Positions 1 to 6,546 of a stretch of 64,000 bases of DNA are shown here, piece after piece; the first letter of the stretch is position 1; every line of letters starts with the position of its first letter. Under the pieces are notes generated by a model, which ran no database searches, had not been told where the DNA came from, and worked only from the letters and a program-made list of their open reading frames with translations. Source of the DNA: Kordia periserrulae (GTDB lineage: Bacteria; Bacteroidota; Bacteroidia; Flavobacteriales; Flavobacteriaceae); NCBI RefSeq assembly GCF_003054265.1, contig NZ_QBKT01000001.1, positions 372,001 to 436,000 on the forward strand, given 5' to 3'. Position numbers and translations under genes: made by a program.

Positions 1-371
1 GTGTAGACTCTAGCTTCATAATTCGGAAACGTTCCATCTTGAATCAATTGCGCAAACGAGTTCATAGCGTAGGCAAAATCGTCTTTGTAAATGATGTTTA
101 CTAGATTGAAAGGCTCTTTTTTGATATCGTATCCAAAAAGTTTGACCGCTGCGTCGTTCATTTTGATTACGTTCCCTGTAGATGGATTGATGACAATGAA
201 AGCATCGAGAATATTGTCGAAAAACATATCGTACTCACGTGTCTTCACTTTGAGTGCTTCGCGCAGCTCTAGTAATTCACTCGTGCGATGTAGGAGTAAT
301 TCTTCCGCTTTTTCGCGGGCTCTTTTTTCGTTCTGAAGTGCTTCTTCTAGGGCTTGAATCGTATCTTTCAT
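1..371 (-). CDS. PAS-domain sensor protein, N-terminal part (runs off the window)
   Basis: The reading frame begins at ATG 371-369 and is still open at base 1, so only about 123 residues are visible. It opens with a charged, probably coiled-coil stretch (residues 1-45, rich in E, K and L). A PAS-like fold follows, around residues 46-115, with the typical pattern YDMFFDNILDAFIVIN, then NPSTGNVIKMNDAAVKLFGY. In Flavobacteriaceae this architecture usually leads into a histidine kinase, but no kinase domain is in the window, so that is inference. The next gene upstream encodes a single-domain response regulator in the same orientation, which would suit a sensor partner. The gene could instead encode a diguanylate cyclase or a PAS-only protein. 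Confidence 0.75.
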   Translation of the reverse strand, partial: MKDTIQALEEALQNEKRAREKAEELLLHRTSELLELREALKVKTREYDMFFDNILDAFIVINPSTGNVIKMNDAAVKLFGYDIKKEPFNLVNIIYKDDFAYAMNSFAQLIQDGTFPNYEARVY

Positions 372-509
372 TGAACGCAACTATAGTTTCGAGGGATTTT
401 CGCGTCTGAATATACTAAATTCAAAGCAATTTTCGGTCAATAAACAAAATTAACCGACGAAATGCACTTTTAAGGCTTTGGTTGGAAAAATAGTAGAAAA
501 TGGAACTTC

Positions 510-920
510 CTAAAATTCAATGACTTCATTCACCATCCAGTAGTCAACAACACGCTGTATTTTTTTAATATAATCTTCGTATCGCAGTGGTTTGATGATG
601 TAACCCGCAATTCCAAGATTGTAACTTTCGAGCATGTCTTGATGGTTATTTGAAGTGGTAACAATAATTGCAGGAATGTAACGTAAATGTGGATCTTCTT
701 TCAATTCTTTTAAGAATTCGAGACCGTTCATTTTTGGCATATTCAAATCCAAAAGAATGACGTTAGGTAGCTCTTGTTTCTTTTTTAAGATATCAAGTGC
801 TTCCTCTCCATTTTTCGCTTCGAGTATTTTATGTGTAAATCCTAGTTTTTTTAAGGATTTTTTGAACTTCAATACTTCGATCTCGTCATCTTCGATAAAT
901 AAAAATGAAAGATTCTCCAT
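510..920 (-). CDS. Single-domain response regulator (CheY-like receiver)
   Basis: The 136-residue protein is one complete receiver domain with no output domain. The acidic pocket is at E10/D11/D12, the phosphoacceptor is D58 in LLDLNMPKMNG, the switch Thr is T88 or T89 in IIVTTSNN, and the conserved Lys is K110 before P111. All residues needed for phosphotransfer are therefore present. Such stand-alone receivers pass phosphate to another protein or act by protein contact. The PAS-domain protein encoded just downstream, 138 bases away on the same strand, is the obvious candidate partner, by position only. ATG 920-918 is used as the start, and the domain begins directly after it. Confidence 0.92.
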   Translation of the reverse strand: MENLSFLFIEDDEIEVLKFKKSLKKLGFTHKILEAKNGEEALDILKKKQELPNVILLDLNMPKMNGLEFLKELKEDPHLRYIPAIIVTTSNNHQDMLESYNLGIAGYIIKPLRYEDYIKKIQRVVDYWMVNEVIEF

Positions 921-1078
921 GAATTCGTTAACTTATAGTTTTCAGCAATTAAAACGTAAATTTCTCGTTTATATGCGACTTGACACAGTTCTTTCGACTA
1001 AATGTTTTTTTTACTAGTCTAATGGACTTTTTAGACAGTTTAACGGTTTTGATTTTTTAGTCTTTTTTCGACTGTTTT

Positions 1079-1348
1079 CTATTGAGATTCCGCTATTTTT
1101 CTATGATGCGCAACAATATCAACAGGTTTGAAAACTCTTTTACTACTTACAGGATATTTTTTTAAGAGTTGTTTTGGACGAATGGGACGCTTGCTAAAAT
1201 CACCTCCACAATTGGGACATACATTTTTTAAAATCCCAGAAGCGCAAGCCTTACAATAGGTACATTCAAAAGTACAAATAACCGCATCTTCGGCATCGAA
1301 GGGTAGATCTTTGTTGCAATTTTCACAATTTGGTCGAATTTCTAACAT
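1079..1348 (-). CDS. DUF1272 zinc-binding-type small protein
   Basis: This 89-residue protein has a dense Cys pattern in its first 50 residues: CENC, then C-x3-C-x2-C-x2-C, then CPNCGG. That matches the DUF1272 family and suggests two treble-clef or ribbon zinc sites. The rest is basic (SKRPIRPKQLLKKYP) and may contact nucleic acid or simply be a tail. Function is not established for the family. The gene starts 4 bases after the stop of the MmcQ/YjbR-type gene upstream, so the two are very probably cotranscribed. Confidence 0.85.
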   Translation of the reverse strand: MLEIRPNCENCNKDLPFDAEDAVICTFECTYCKACASGILKNVCPNCGGDFSKRPIRPKQLLKKYPVSSKRVFKPVDIVAHHRKIAESQ

Positions 1349-1352
1349 ATTG

Positions 1353-1724
1353 TTATTGATACGTTTTGAGTGCTGCTTGTTGTTTTTTGGTCATTCCTTT
1401 TACCACCAAACGATACGATTCGTCAATAAGTTCTTGAATAAACTCGGTGGATAATTCGCCGTGAAACAGTTCTACTGTGTTCCAATGTTTTTTACTCATG
1501 TGAAAGCCTGGTTTGATACTTTCATAGTCACTCCGCAATTCTTCCGCTTTTTCAGGATCACATTTTAGGTTGATAGCCGCTTGTCCTTCTTCCCATTTAC
1601 GCAAAGAAGCAAGTGCAAACATTTTTCCTAGTACTTTAAAAACGAGTGTATCTTGATCAAAGGGAAACTCTTCAGTAACCGCTGGTTTTTGAATACAATA
1701 TTCGCGAAGTAATTCAATATTCAT
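1353..1724 (-). CDS. MmcQ/YjbR family protein
   Basis: The 123-residue protein matches the MmcQ/YjbR (CyaY-like fold) family along its full length. It has the N-terminal ELLREYCIQKPAVTEEFPFD segment, the FKVLGKMFALASL strand pair, NLKCDPEKAEELR, and the HMSKKHWNT motif near residue 75. The family is often labelled DNA-binding because of its fold, but the cellular role is unknown. It lies 4 bases upstream of the DUF1272 gene on the same strand, so an operon is likely. The start ATG at 1724-1722 gives the usual N-terminus of the family. Confidence 0.9.
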   Translation of the reverse strand: MNIELLREYCIQKPAVTEEFPFDQDTLVFKVLGKMFALASLRKWEEGQAAINLKCDPEKAEELRSDYESIKPGFHMSKKHWNTVELFHGELSTEFIQELIDESYRLVVKGMTKKQQAALKTYQ

Positions 1725-1788
1725 AGCATCTATTTACAAACAAGATATAAAAAATTGTGCAATAGACAGGAATAACGAATACTAAAAG

Positions 1789-1926
1789 TTATGCATTGAT
1801 ATCGGAACGATTTTGCATTTCTTTTTTCTTATTCTTTTCTTTGGTTGTCGTCTTGTGGATTGGCGCAATGTCCAAGCTTACCAATACATCATTTAGGTAG
1901 TAGACGACTTTATCGATTAGTGACAT
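1789..1926 (-). CDS. Small conserved-type hypothetical protein (45 aa)
   Basis: A short open frame runs from ATG 1926-1924 to TAA 1791-1789. It encodes an amphipathic N-terminal segment (MSLIDKVVYYLNDVLVSLD) followed by a strongly basic, polar tail containing KEKNKKKEMQ. It has no signal peptide and no Cys. It fills an otherwise empty gap between the MmcQ/YjbR gene and the DUF4230 gene, in the same orientation as both. I do not recognise a named family. The composition looks like real protein rather than a shadow frame, but at this length chance cannot be excluded. Confidence 0.5.
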   Translation of the reverse strand: MSLIDKVVYYLNDVLVSLDIAPIHKTTTKEKNKKKEMQNRSDINA

Positions 1927-2108
1927 CTTGCTGTTGTTATTAGGTTGGTACAAATATACGGCAACAATGCGGAAACCAATGTTAGATTTTCTTTAAATCC
2001 GTGTATATTTTCGATAAACTACCCATTTTCTATAAAAATAGTCTACAATAACACTAGACAAGTCATCCATTCATCACAAAAAATTAGTTTTCAAATACTT
2101 ATAAAATC

Positions 2109-2732
2109 TTACGCTTCTGAAGATTCTTTTAATTTTGGAACGGTTGTTTCAGGCAATGTTATTTCAGCATAATCCAATTCCCAACCAATGGTTTCAACAA
2201 TTTTTTCTATGACCAAAATAGCATTGAGCGCTTCTTTGTTGGCAGCTTCTATCAAACCACTTTCAGGAACTTTATCAACAATGTGTTGTTTTGCTTCTTG
2301 ATTGAGTTTGGTTAAATCGTCTGCTTTAAATTTATTCAGCAATCCGTCTTTGATATCGTAATATGTCACATCTGTTTCTACCGTTAAAATTTCGGGTTGC
2401 GGAAAGTGTACAATGCGTAGTTTTTTGCTGCTGTTATCGGCTTCTAAGCGTAGTTTTTTTAAATCGTATCCAACACTCGCTTTTGCTTTTATAACGACAA
2501 GCGCACTTTTTTTACTCGAAATCATTCGCAAAAAGTGGGCTGATTTATCTTCATACTGATAAATTTCACTAAAATCGCCTTCTACCGTAGTGAGTTTACA
2601 CACACTTTTAATTTTGTTTAAAAGCAAGTGAGACTGCTGCACGACACGATTTTCAGATTGCTTTTTATTTACCAAATAGTAAATAACATATGATACTATT
2701 CCTCCAAGAAGTACTGCTACAATTAAATCCAT
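2109..2732 (-). CDS. DUF4230 domain-containing membrane-anchored protein
   Basis: The 207-residue protein has one N-terminal membrane segment (about residues 2-20, LIVAVLLGGIVSYVIYYLV), then a short basic linker and a DUF4230 domain. The domain shows LTTVEGDFSEIYQYEDK, the KKSALVVIKAKASVGYDLKKL strand pair and a C-terminal helical part with NKEALNAILVIEKI. Topology suggests one anchor in the inner membrane with the domain in the periplasm or cytoplasm. The function of DUF4230 is unknown. The gene stands alone on the minus strand, with a 137-base AT-rich gap upstream before the next gene. Confidence 0.85.
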   Translation of the reverse strand: MDLIVAVLLGGIVSYVIYYLVNKKQSENRVVQQSHLLLNKIKSVCKLTTVEGDFSEIYQYEDKSAHFLRMISSKKSALVVIKAKASVGYDLKKLRLEADNSSKKLRIVHFPQPEILTVETDVTYYDIKDGLLNKFKADDLTKLNQEAKQHIVDKVPESGLIEAANKEALNAILVIEKIVETIGWELDYAEITLPETTVPKLKESSEA

Positions 2733-2845
2733 ACATCAGCAATTTACAAAAATCTTTTTTGTGTTATTGACTTGTAAAAATACTGTATTTTTTATTGGAT
2801 TGGCAATTTGAAAACTATGTATGTGTAAAATATGACAAAAATAAC

Positions 2846-3106
2846 TTACGTTATACCTAATATTCGATTTCTAGCTTCTTCGGTTTCTTTGATGCCTTCT
2901 TGTGTTCGGATAAACAGCTCTATGATGGCGTTTTCAATATCTTCATTTTCATTCAAACCATTAAAGACATTTCGAATCATAGAAGAACCGTAAGGCTTGC
3001 CGTTTCTGCTTTTAATATTTTTCTCTTTTAAAATTTTTAAGACACCATCTGTATAATGATATCCTAACACTTCTTTAAGCTTAACACGTTGTTTTTTTCG
3101 TATCAT
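2846..3106 (-). CDS. Small basic hypothetical protein, possibly DNA-binding
   Basis: This 86-residue protein starts at ATG 3106-3104; an in-frame TTG lies 12 bases upstream but is less likely. It is rich in K, R, E and N. Residues 10-55 (KEVLGYHYTDGVLKILKEKN, then a basic loop and SMIRNVFNGL) could form a helix-turn-helix-like fold, with an acidic helix behind it. I do not recognise a family. It is divergent from the first of two paralogous regulator genes and shares with it a 139-base AT-rich intergenic region containing a palindrome. This suggests, but does not prove, that the two are functionally linked. Confidence 0.6.
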   Translation of the reverse strand: MIRKKQRVKLKEVLGYHYTDGVLKILKEKNIKSRNGKPYGSSMIRNVFNGLNENEDIENAIIELFIRTQEGIKETEEARNRILGIT

Positions 3107-3195
3107 TTTTATACCCAAATTTAATATTACTAGTTAATTGCTATATTTGTGTCGATTTTATGACACACGTTATAGAACTGACAGTATAATATTAC

Positions 3196-3230
3196 AAACT
3201 ATTTTCTACATATAGAAATTTTTTGTAGAA
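3196..3230. promoter_or_regulatory. Palindromic operator-like element upstream of the first CI-like regulator
   Basis: The stretch begins with AAACTATTTTCTA (3196-3208), which recurs exactly upstream of the paralogous gene. It contains a 16-base palindrome, TTTCTA-CATA-TAGAAA (3203-3218). It also contains a second inverted pair, TTCTACA (3204-3210) and TGTAGAA (3224-3230). It ends 15 bases before the ATG at 3246. Nested inverted repeats at this position are what a self-regulated dimeric repressor would use. Binding is inferred, not shown. Confidence 0.5.
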
Positions 3231-3245
3231 TAATTTCATAAAACG

Positions 3246-3659
3246 ATGAAAATAATCGACAGAATACTCCTCTTCATTAAGCATAAAAACTTGAGTATGC
3301 GTATGTTTGATAAGTCAATCAGCGTAGGAAACGGCTATACAAGCAAGCAATCGAAAGCGAATGCTTCTGTAGGGAGCGACGTGCTTGAGAGAATAATCGA
3401 TACGTATCCCGATTTGAATCCGCTATGGTTGCTTACAGGAGAAGGTGAAATGATTCGTGAAATCACCAAAAAGCATCCTACCAAAAATACTACGGAAGAA
3501 CCACCATTGCAATACGACACGATTGACGACATGATTAATCATAAAATTGAAAGCTCCATACAACGACAATTCAAAGTGTTGTTAGACAAACTTGACACGT
3601 TTCCAACCATGGAAGACATCCGAAAAGAGATTGAAAAAATGCAAAAAAGTGACCAATAG
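3246..3659 (+). CDS. CI-like helix-turn-helix regulator, paralog 1
   Basis: The 137-residue protein has an N-terminal helix-turn-helix domain (residues 1-65) of the kind found in XRE/phage CI repressors of Bacteroidota. It reads MKIIDRILLFIKHKNLSM, then SVGNGYTSKQSKANASVGSDVLERI, and ends in the hallmark LNPLWLLTGEGEM. Residues 75-90 form a Pro/Thr-rich linker. The C-terminus (95-137) is a charged amphipathic helix, likely for oligomerisation. There is no peptidase (LexA/CI C-terminal) domain. The protein encoded at 3899 is very similar in the first 65 residues and in its general C-terminal plan, so the pair arose by tandem duplication. The target genes are unknown. Confidence 0.8.
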   Translation: MKIIDRILLFIKHKNLSMRMFDKSISVGNGYTSKQSKANASVGSDVLERIIDTYPDLNPLWLLTGEGEMIREITKKHPTKNTTEEPPLQYDTIDDMINHKIESSIQRQFKVLLDKLDTFPTMEDIRKEIEKMQKSDQ

Positions 3660-3847
3660 TCAGGAAAAATCTTCGTTTTACTACACATCTTCTAAAAGTC
3701 AACGCTACACAAAATTGAGAATCAACGGTATATAATTCCTGTCTTTTCAGAAAAAAAGCGACAGCTCTCATAAAATTATATTATATTTACGAGTTCACTA
3801 ATTTGTGCTGATTTACTGTCAATTTAAGTGACGTTTTAAAATTTTAA

Positions 3848-3881
3848 AAACTATTTTCTATGAAAATTTAATTTTTCATAG
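3848..3881. promoter_or_regulatory. Palindromic operator-like element upstream of the second CI-like regulator
   Basis: The element opens with AAACTATTTTCTA (3848-3860), identical to the one at 3196-3208. It then forms a 9-base perfect inverted repeat, CTATGAAAA (3858-3866) and TTTTCATAG (3873-3881), with a 6-base loop. It ends 17 bases before the ATG at 3899. The distance from the shared 13-mer to the start codon is nearly the same in both copies (37-38 bases), so the upstream region was duplicated with the gene. The inner palindromes differ, which may separate the binding specificities. Confidence 0.5.
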
Positions 3882-3898
3882 CTAAATTTCTATATAAA

Positions 3899-4291
3899 AT
3901 GAAAATAATCGATAGAATCATAGAGTTTATTAAGTATAAAAATATGAGCATGCGTGCCTTCGATATCTCAATAAAAGTGGGCAATGGCTACACCAGCAAG
4001 CAATCAAAATCGGGCGCTTCTATCGGAAGTGATGTTTTGGAGCGTATTATCGATACCTATCCAGACTTAAATCCGTTGTGGTTGATTACAGGAAATGGTG
4101 ATATGACGATTCCAATTCGAAAATCAGACGAGCCGCTTCCCGATTACGGAGAAACGATTGACGAAATTTTAGAAAATAAAATCAAGCGTATCGTACAAGA
4201 ACAGTTAAAAGAGTTTAGCGACAAATTAGAATCGTTTCCAACGTTGGATCAGATTAGCAAAGAGATTCAAAAAAATCTGCGCGGAGAATAG
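3899..4291 (+). CDS. CI-like helix-turn-helix regulator, paralog 2
   Basis: This 130-residue protein is a close paralog of the product of 3246-3659. It has the same N-terminal helix-turn-helix domain (MKIIDRIIEFIKYKNMSM, then VGNGYTSKQSKSGASIGSDVLERI, ending LNPLWLITGNGDM) and the same acidic-basic C-terminal helix (ENKIKRIVQEQLKEFSDKLE). The linker and C-terminal third have diverged most. The stop codon at 4289-4291 directly abuts the stop of the convergent cyclase-family gene at 4292, leaving no intergenic base. No terminator hairpin was seen at this junction. A role as a transcriptional regulator is inferred from the fold only. Confidence 0.8.
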   Translation: MKIIDRIIEFIKYKNMSMRAFDISIKVGNGYTSKQSKSGASIGSDVLERIIDTYPDLNPLWLITGNGDMTIPIRKSDEPLPDYGETIDEILENKIKRIVQEQLKEFSDKLESFPTLDQISKEIQKNLRGE

Positions 4292-5041
4292 TTACTTCAA
4301 AATTTTATACAAAATCGGTTTGCTTGGTGCAGCGTCGTTTTCAAAAGGCGCAATTTGAATGTTTACATAATACGCGCCGTCTTCAATCGAATTTGCCACA
4401 AAAATAAATTCTGTAATCGTTGCTTGCATGCGAATTTTTTCCGTAGTATTCCAAAACGCATTGTGTGCCAACAATTTTCCTTCGTCTTTTTCTTTATCGA
4501 TACTAGGCAAATCAATCAGCAAATGCTCAATTCCCTTTTCACAAAGATACACCGCAGCCGCTTCTTCCAAATATGGCGGATTGGTATGTGAATATTGTTT
4601 ATGAAGTTTTTCGTTAAAATTAGGCAACGTACGAATGATGATTGCTTCACGCTTTTTATTGCCGATAATCGATTGCAATTGCTTTCTGGAAATAATATAA
4701 TCATCGCCCATTTTTTCTGGCACGACCGTAATCAATTCCGCATAAAAGAAAAACTGCTTTAAATTTTGATTGATGGAATAGACTTCTTCTGTAATATGTC
4801 CCACACATTCGGTATGCGTTCCGTGTGCATGTGGATTGAACGAAATGGTGTTGAAATTGACATCGCCACCTTCTTTAACGCTGCCAACCCAACCGTCAAA
4901 ACGTACAGGCTGTACTGTTGGCGCATCTACATACCACGCGTTTACGTTGTCTTCGGAAGCCCGAAGCGGAATGGAAATGTCTAAAGGTTTGGATAAATCT
5001 ATTTGATGTTTGGTAGTATTTCGTTGTATTGTGCAAATCAT
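4292..5041 (-). CDS. Cyclase-family protein (kynurenine formamidase-like metal hydrolase)
   Basis: The 249-residue protein belongs to the cyclase/formamidase family (COG1878). It shows IDLSKPLDISIPLRASED at the N-terminus and the metal-binding motif HAHGTHTECVGH near residues 72-83. The C-terminal part has EDGAYYVNIQIAPFENDAAP, where family members close the active site. Known members hydrolyse N-formylkynurenine or related amides using Zn or Mn. The substrate here cannot be told, and no tryptophan-degradation genes are nearby. ATG 5041-5039 is chosen over an in-frame TTG at 5056. A TATTTTTG element lies only a few bases upstream of this ATG, so a very short leader is possible. Confidence 0.82.
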   Translation of the reverse strand: MICTIQRNTTKHQIDLSKPLDISIPLRASEDNVNAWYVDAPTVQPVRFDGWVGSVKEGGDVNFNTISFNPHAHGTHTECVGHITEEVYSINQNLKQFFFYAELITVVPEKMGDDYIISRKQLQSIIGNKKREAIIIRTLPNFNEKLHKQYSHTNPPYLEEAAAVYLCEKGIEHLLIDLPSIDKEKDEGKLLAHNAFWNTTEKIRMQATITEFIFVANSIEDGAYYVNIQIAPFENDAAPSKPILYKILK

Positions 5042-5101
5042 GTCACAAAAATACAAATTGATTACTCATCCTAAGAATGATTTGTAAAAAACTCTTTGTT
5101 T

Positions 5102-6226
5102 TTACACTTTAAAGAAATCTGCAGCAATTCCATCACAGAGAAACTTTCCTTTTTGAGTAGTTTTGATACTGTCTTTTTCGGTTTGAAGTGTTTCTTCTTG
5201 TAAATGTTTTTGGGCGCTTTTTTGTGTGTGATGTAGATAGTTGTCACCAAATTCCTTTTGAATGTATTGTAAAGAAATTCCCCAAATCGTGCGCAAACCT
5301 GTCATGACATATTCGTTGTATTGATCGTCTTTTGACAAGGTTTCTGTCGTAGATGGAAGTTCATTTTGTTCCATACTTTTGATGTATTTGGTATTGTTTG
5401 AAACATTCCAACTGCGGGTTTTTCCATCAAACGAATGTGCACTTGGGCCAATTCCGATATAATGAGCACCTTTCCAATACGAAGAATTGTGCTTCGAAAA
5501 ATAATTCGGCTTCCCAAAATTTGAAATTTCATAATGCACAAAACCTTGCTTTTCGGCTTCTTGAACCAACACGTTAAAATGTGCCAAAGACGCTTCTTCA
5601 GAAACATTTTGATATTTTCCTTGTCGGATAAATTTTTCCAATGCCGTTTTTGGCTCTACCGTAAGTGCGTAACTTGAAATATGAGAGATTCCAAAGTCAA
5701 AAACTGTTTGTAAGTTGGTTTGCCATTCTTCCATGGTCATGTTTGGAATTCCGTAAATCAAATCGACAGTAATATTGTCAAAATACTGCGTCGCGATTTC
5801 CAAGCATTGTTTCGCTTCTTCACTATCGTGCGCGCGATTCATTAGGGTTAAATGCGCATCAAAAAACGATTGAATTCCGATGCTTAATCGATTGACCGAA
5901 GATTTTGCCAACTCCATAATTTTTGCTTCGTGTAAATCGTCTGGATTGGCTTCTAGCGTAATTTCAGGGGTTTCAGAAACGGTATAATTTTCAGAAACCA
6001 CCGCTAAAAGCTGATTGATTTCTTCTGACGAAAGTACACTTGGTGTTCCACCACCGAAATAAATAGTTTCTACAGTAGTAGTTGCCAATTCTTCACGGCG
6101 CAATTCTAGCTCTTTTTGTAACGCTAACAGCATGGCATCTTTCTTGGCGAGCGACGTAGAAAAATGAAAATCGCAATAATGACAAGCTTGCTTACAAAAC
6201 GGAATATGTATATAAATACCAGCGAT
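5102..6226 (-). CDS. hemW: HemW-type radical SAM protein; expected start codon reads ATC
   Basis: The protein resembles HemW (heme chaperone, formerly called anaerobic coproporphyrinogen oxidase-like). It has the radical SAM strand AGIYIHIPFC, the cluster motif C-x3-C-x2-C (CKQACHYC), YFGGGTPS, LEANPDDL, RLSIGIQSF, and a C-terminal HemW-type region. From 6226 the frame gives 374 residues, the usual length, but it begins with ATC (6226-6224) where homologs have ATG before AGIYIHIP. The frame is closed by TAA 12 bases further upstream. The first in-frame ATG, at 6133, would delete the whole Fe-S cluster motif. Either ATC initiates, or the gene is damaged, or there is a sequence error. The ATC lies 13 bases after the upstream gene's stop, which would permit translational coupling. 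Confidence 0.75.
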   Translation of the reverse strand: MAGIYIHIPFCKQACHYCDFHFSTSLAKKDAMLLALQKELELRREELATTTVETIYFGGGTPSVLSSEEINQLLAVVSENYTVSETPEITLEANPDDLHEAKIMELAKSSVNRLSIGIQSFFDAHLTLMNRAHDSEEAKQCLEIATQYFDNITVDLIYGIPNMTMEEWQTNLQTVFDFGISHISSYALTVEPKTALEKFIRQGKYQNVSEEASLAHFNVLVQEAEKQGFVHYEISNFGKPNYFSKHNSSYWKGAHYIGIGPSAHSFDGKTRSWNVSNNTKYIKSMEQNELPSTTETLSKDDQYNEYVMTGLRTIWGISLQYIQKEFGDNYLHHTQKSAQKHLQEETLQTEKDSIKTTQKGKFLCDGIAADFFKV

Positions 6227-6238
6227 GACTTTCTGTTT

Positions 6239-6526
6239 TTAATCTGACAAACGCATAATTAATCGTACCAACAACAAAATAAAAATGATAATACTTAACA
6301 CCACACGCCAAACAGGAACGCGTTTTCCGTTGGCATCATATATATCATCAACTTCAATAGCCGCTTGTCGGTCTGCCATGCGTTTTTCGTGTTTTACATC
6401 TCTTACAAAATCGTCACATTTTAGCAAAAATGCTGGTTTTTCATTCGTTAAACCACATACAATTCCCTGCGACGAAGAGAACGAACGATTGGTACAGGTT
6501 TTACAAAATTCTATTTTATCACTCAT
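6239..6526 (-). CDS. Small zinc-ribbon-like, single-pass membrane protein
   Basis: The 95-residue protein has an N-terminal Cys cluster (FCKTCTNR, then VCGLT and LKCDDF), a charged middle (residues 40-68), and one C-terminal membrane segment (about 71-91, VWRVVLSIIIFILLLVRLIM). This fits a tail-anchored protein with a cytosolic metal-binding head. I recognise it only as a type of small protein common in Flavobacteriaceae, with no known function. Its stop codon lies 13 bases before the presumed hemW start, and 20 bases separate its ATG from the end of the LRR lipoprotein gene. The three are therefore likely cotranscribed with ruvC. Confidence 0.75.
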   Translation of the reverse strand: MSDKIEFCKTCTNRSFSSSQGIVCGLTNEKPAFLLKCDDFVRDVKHEKRMADRQAAIEVDDIYDANGKRVPVWRVVLSIIIFILLLVRLIMRLSD

Positions 6527-6546
6527 AATATTATTTTTTAGACTTC

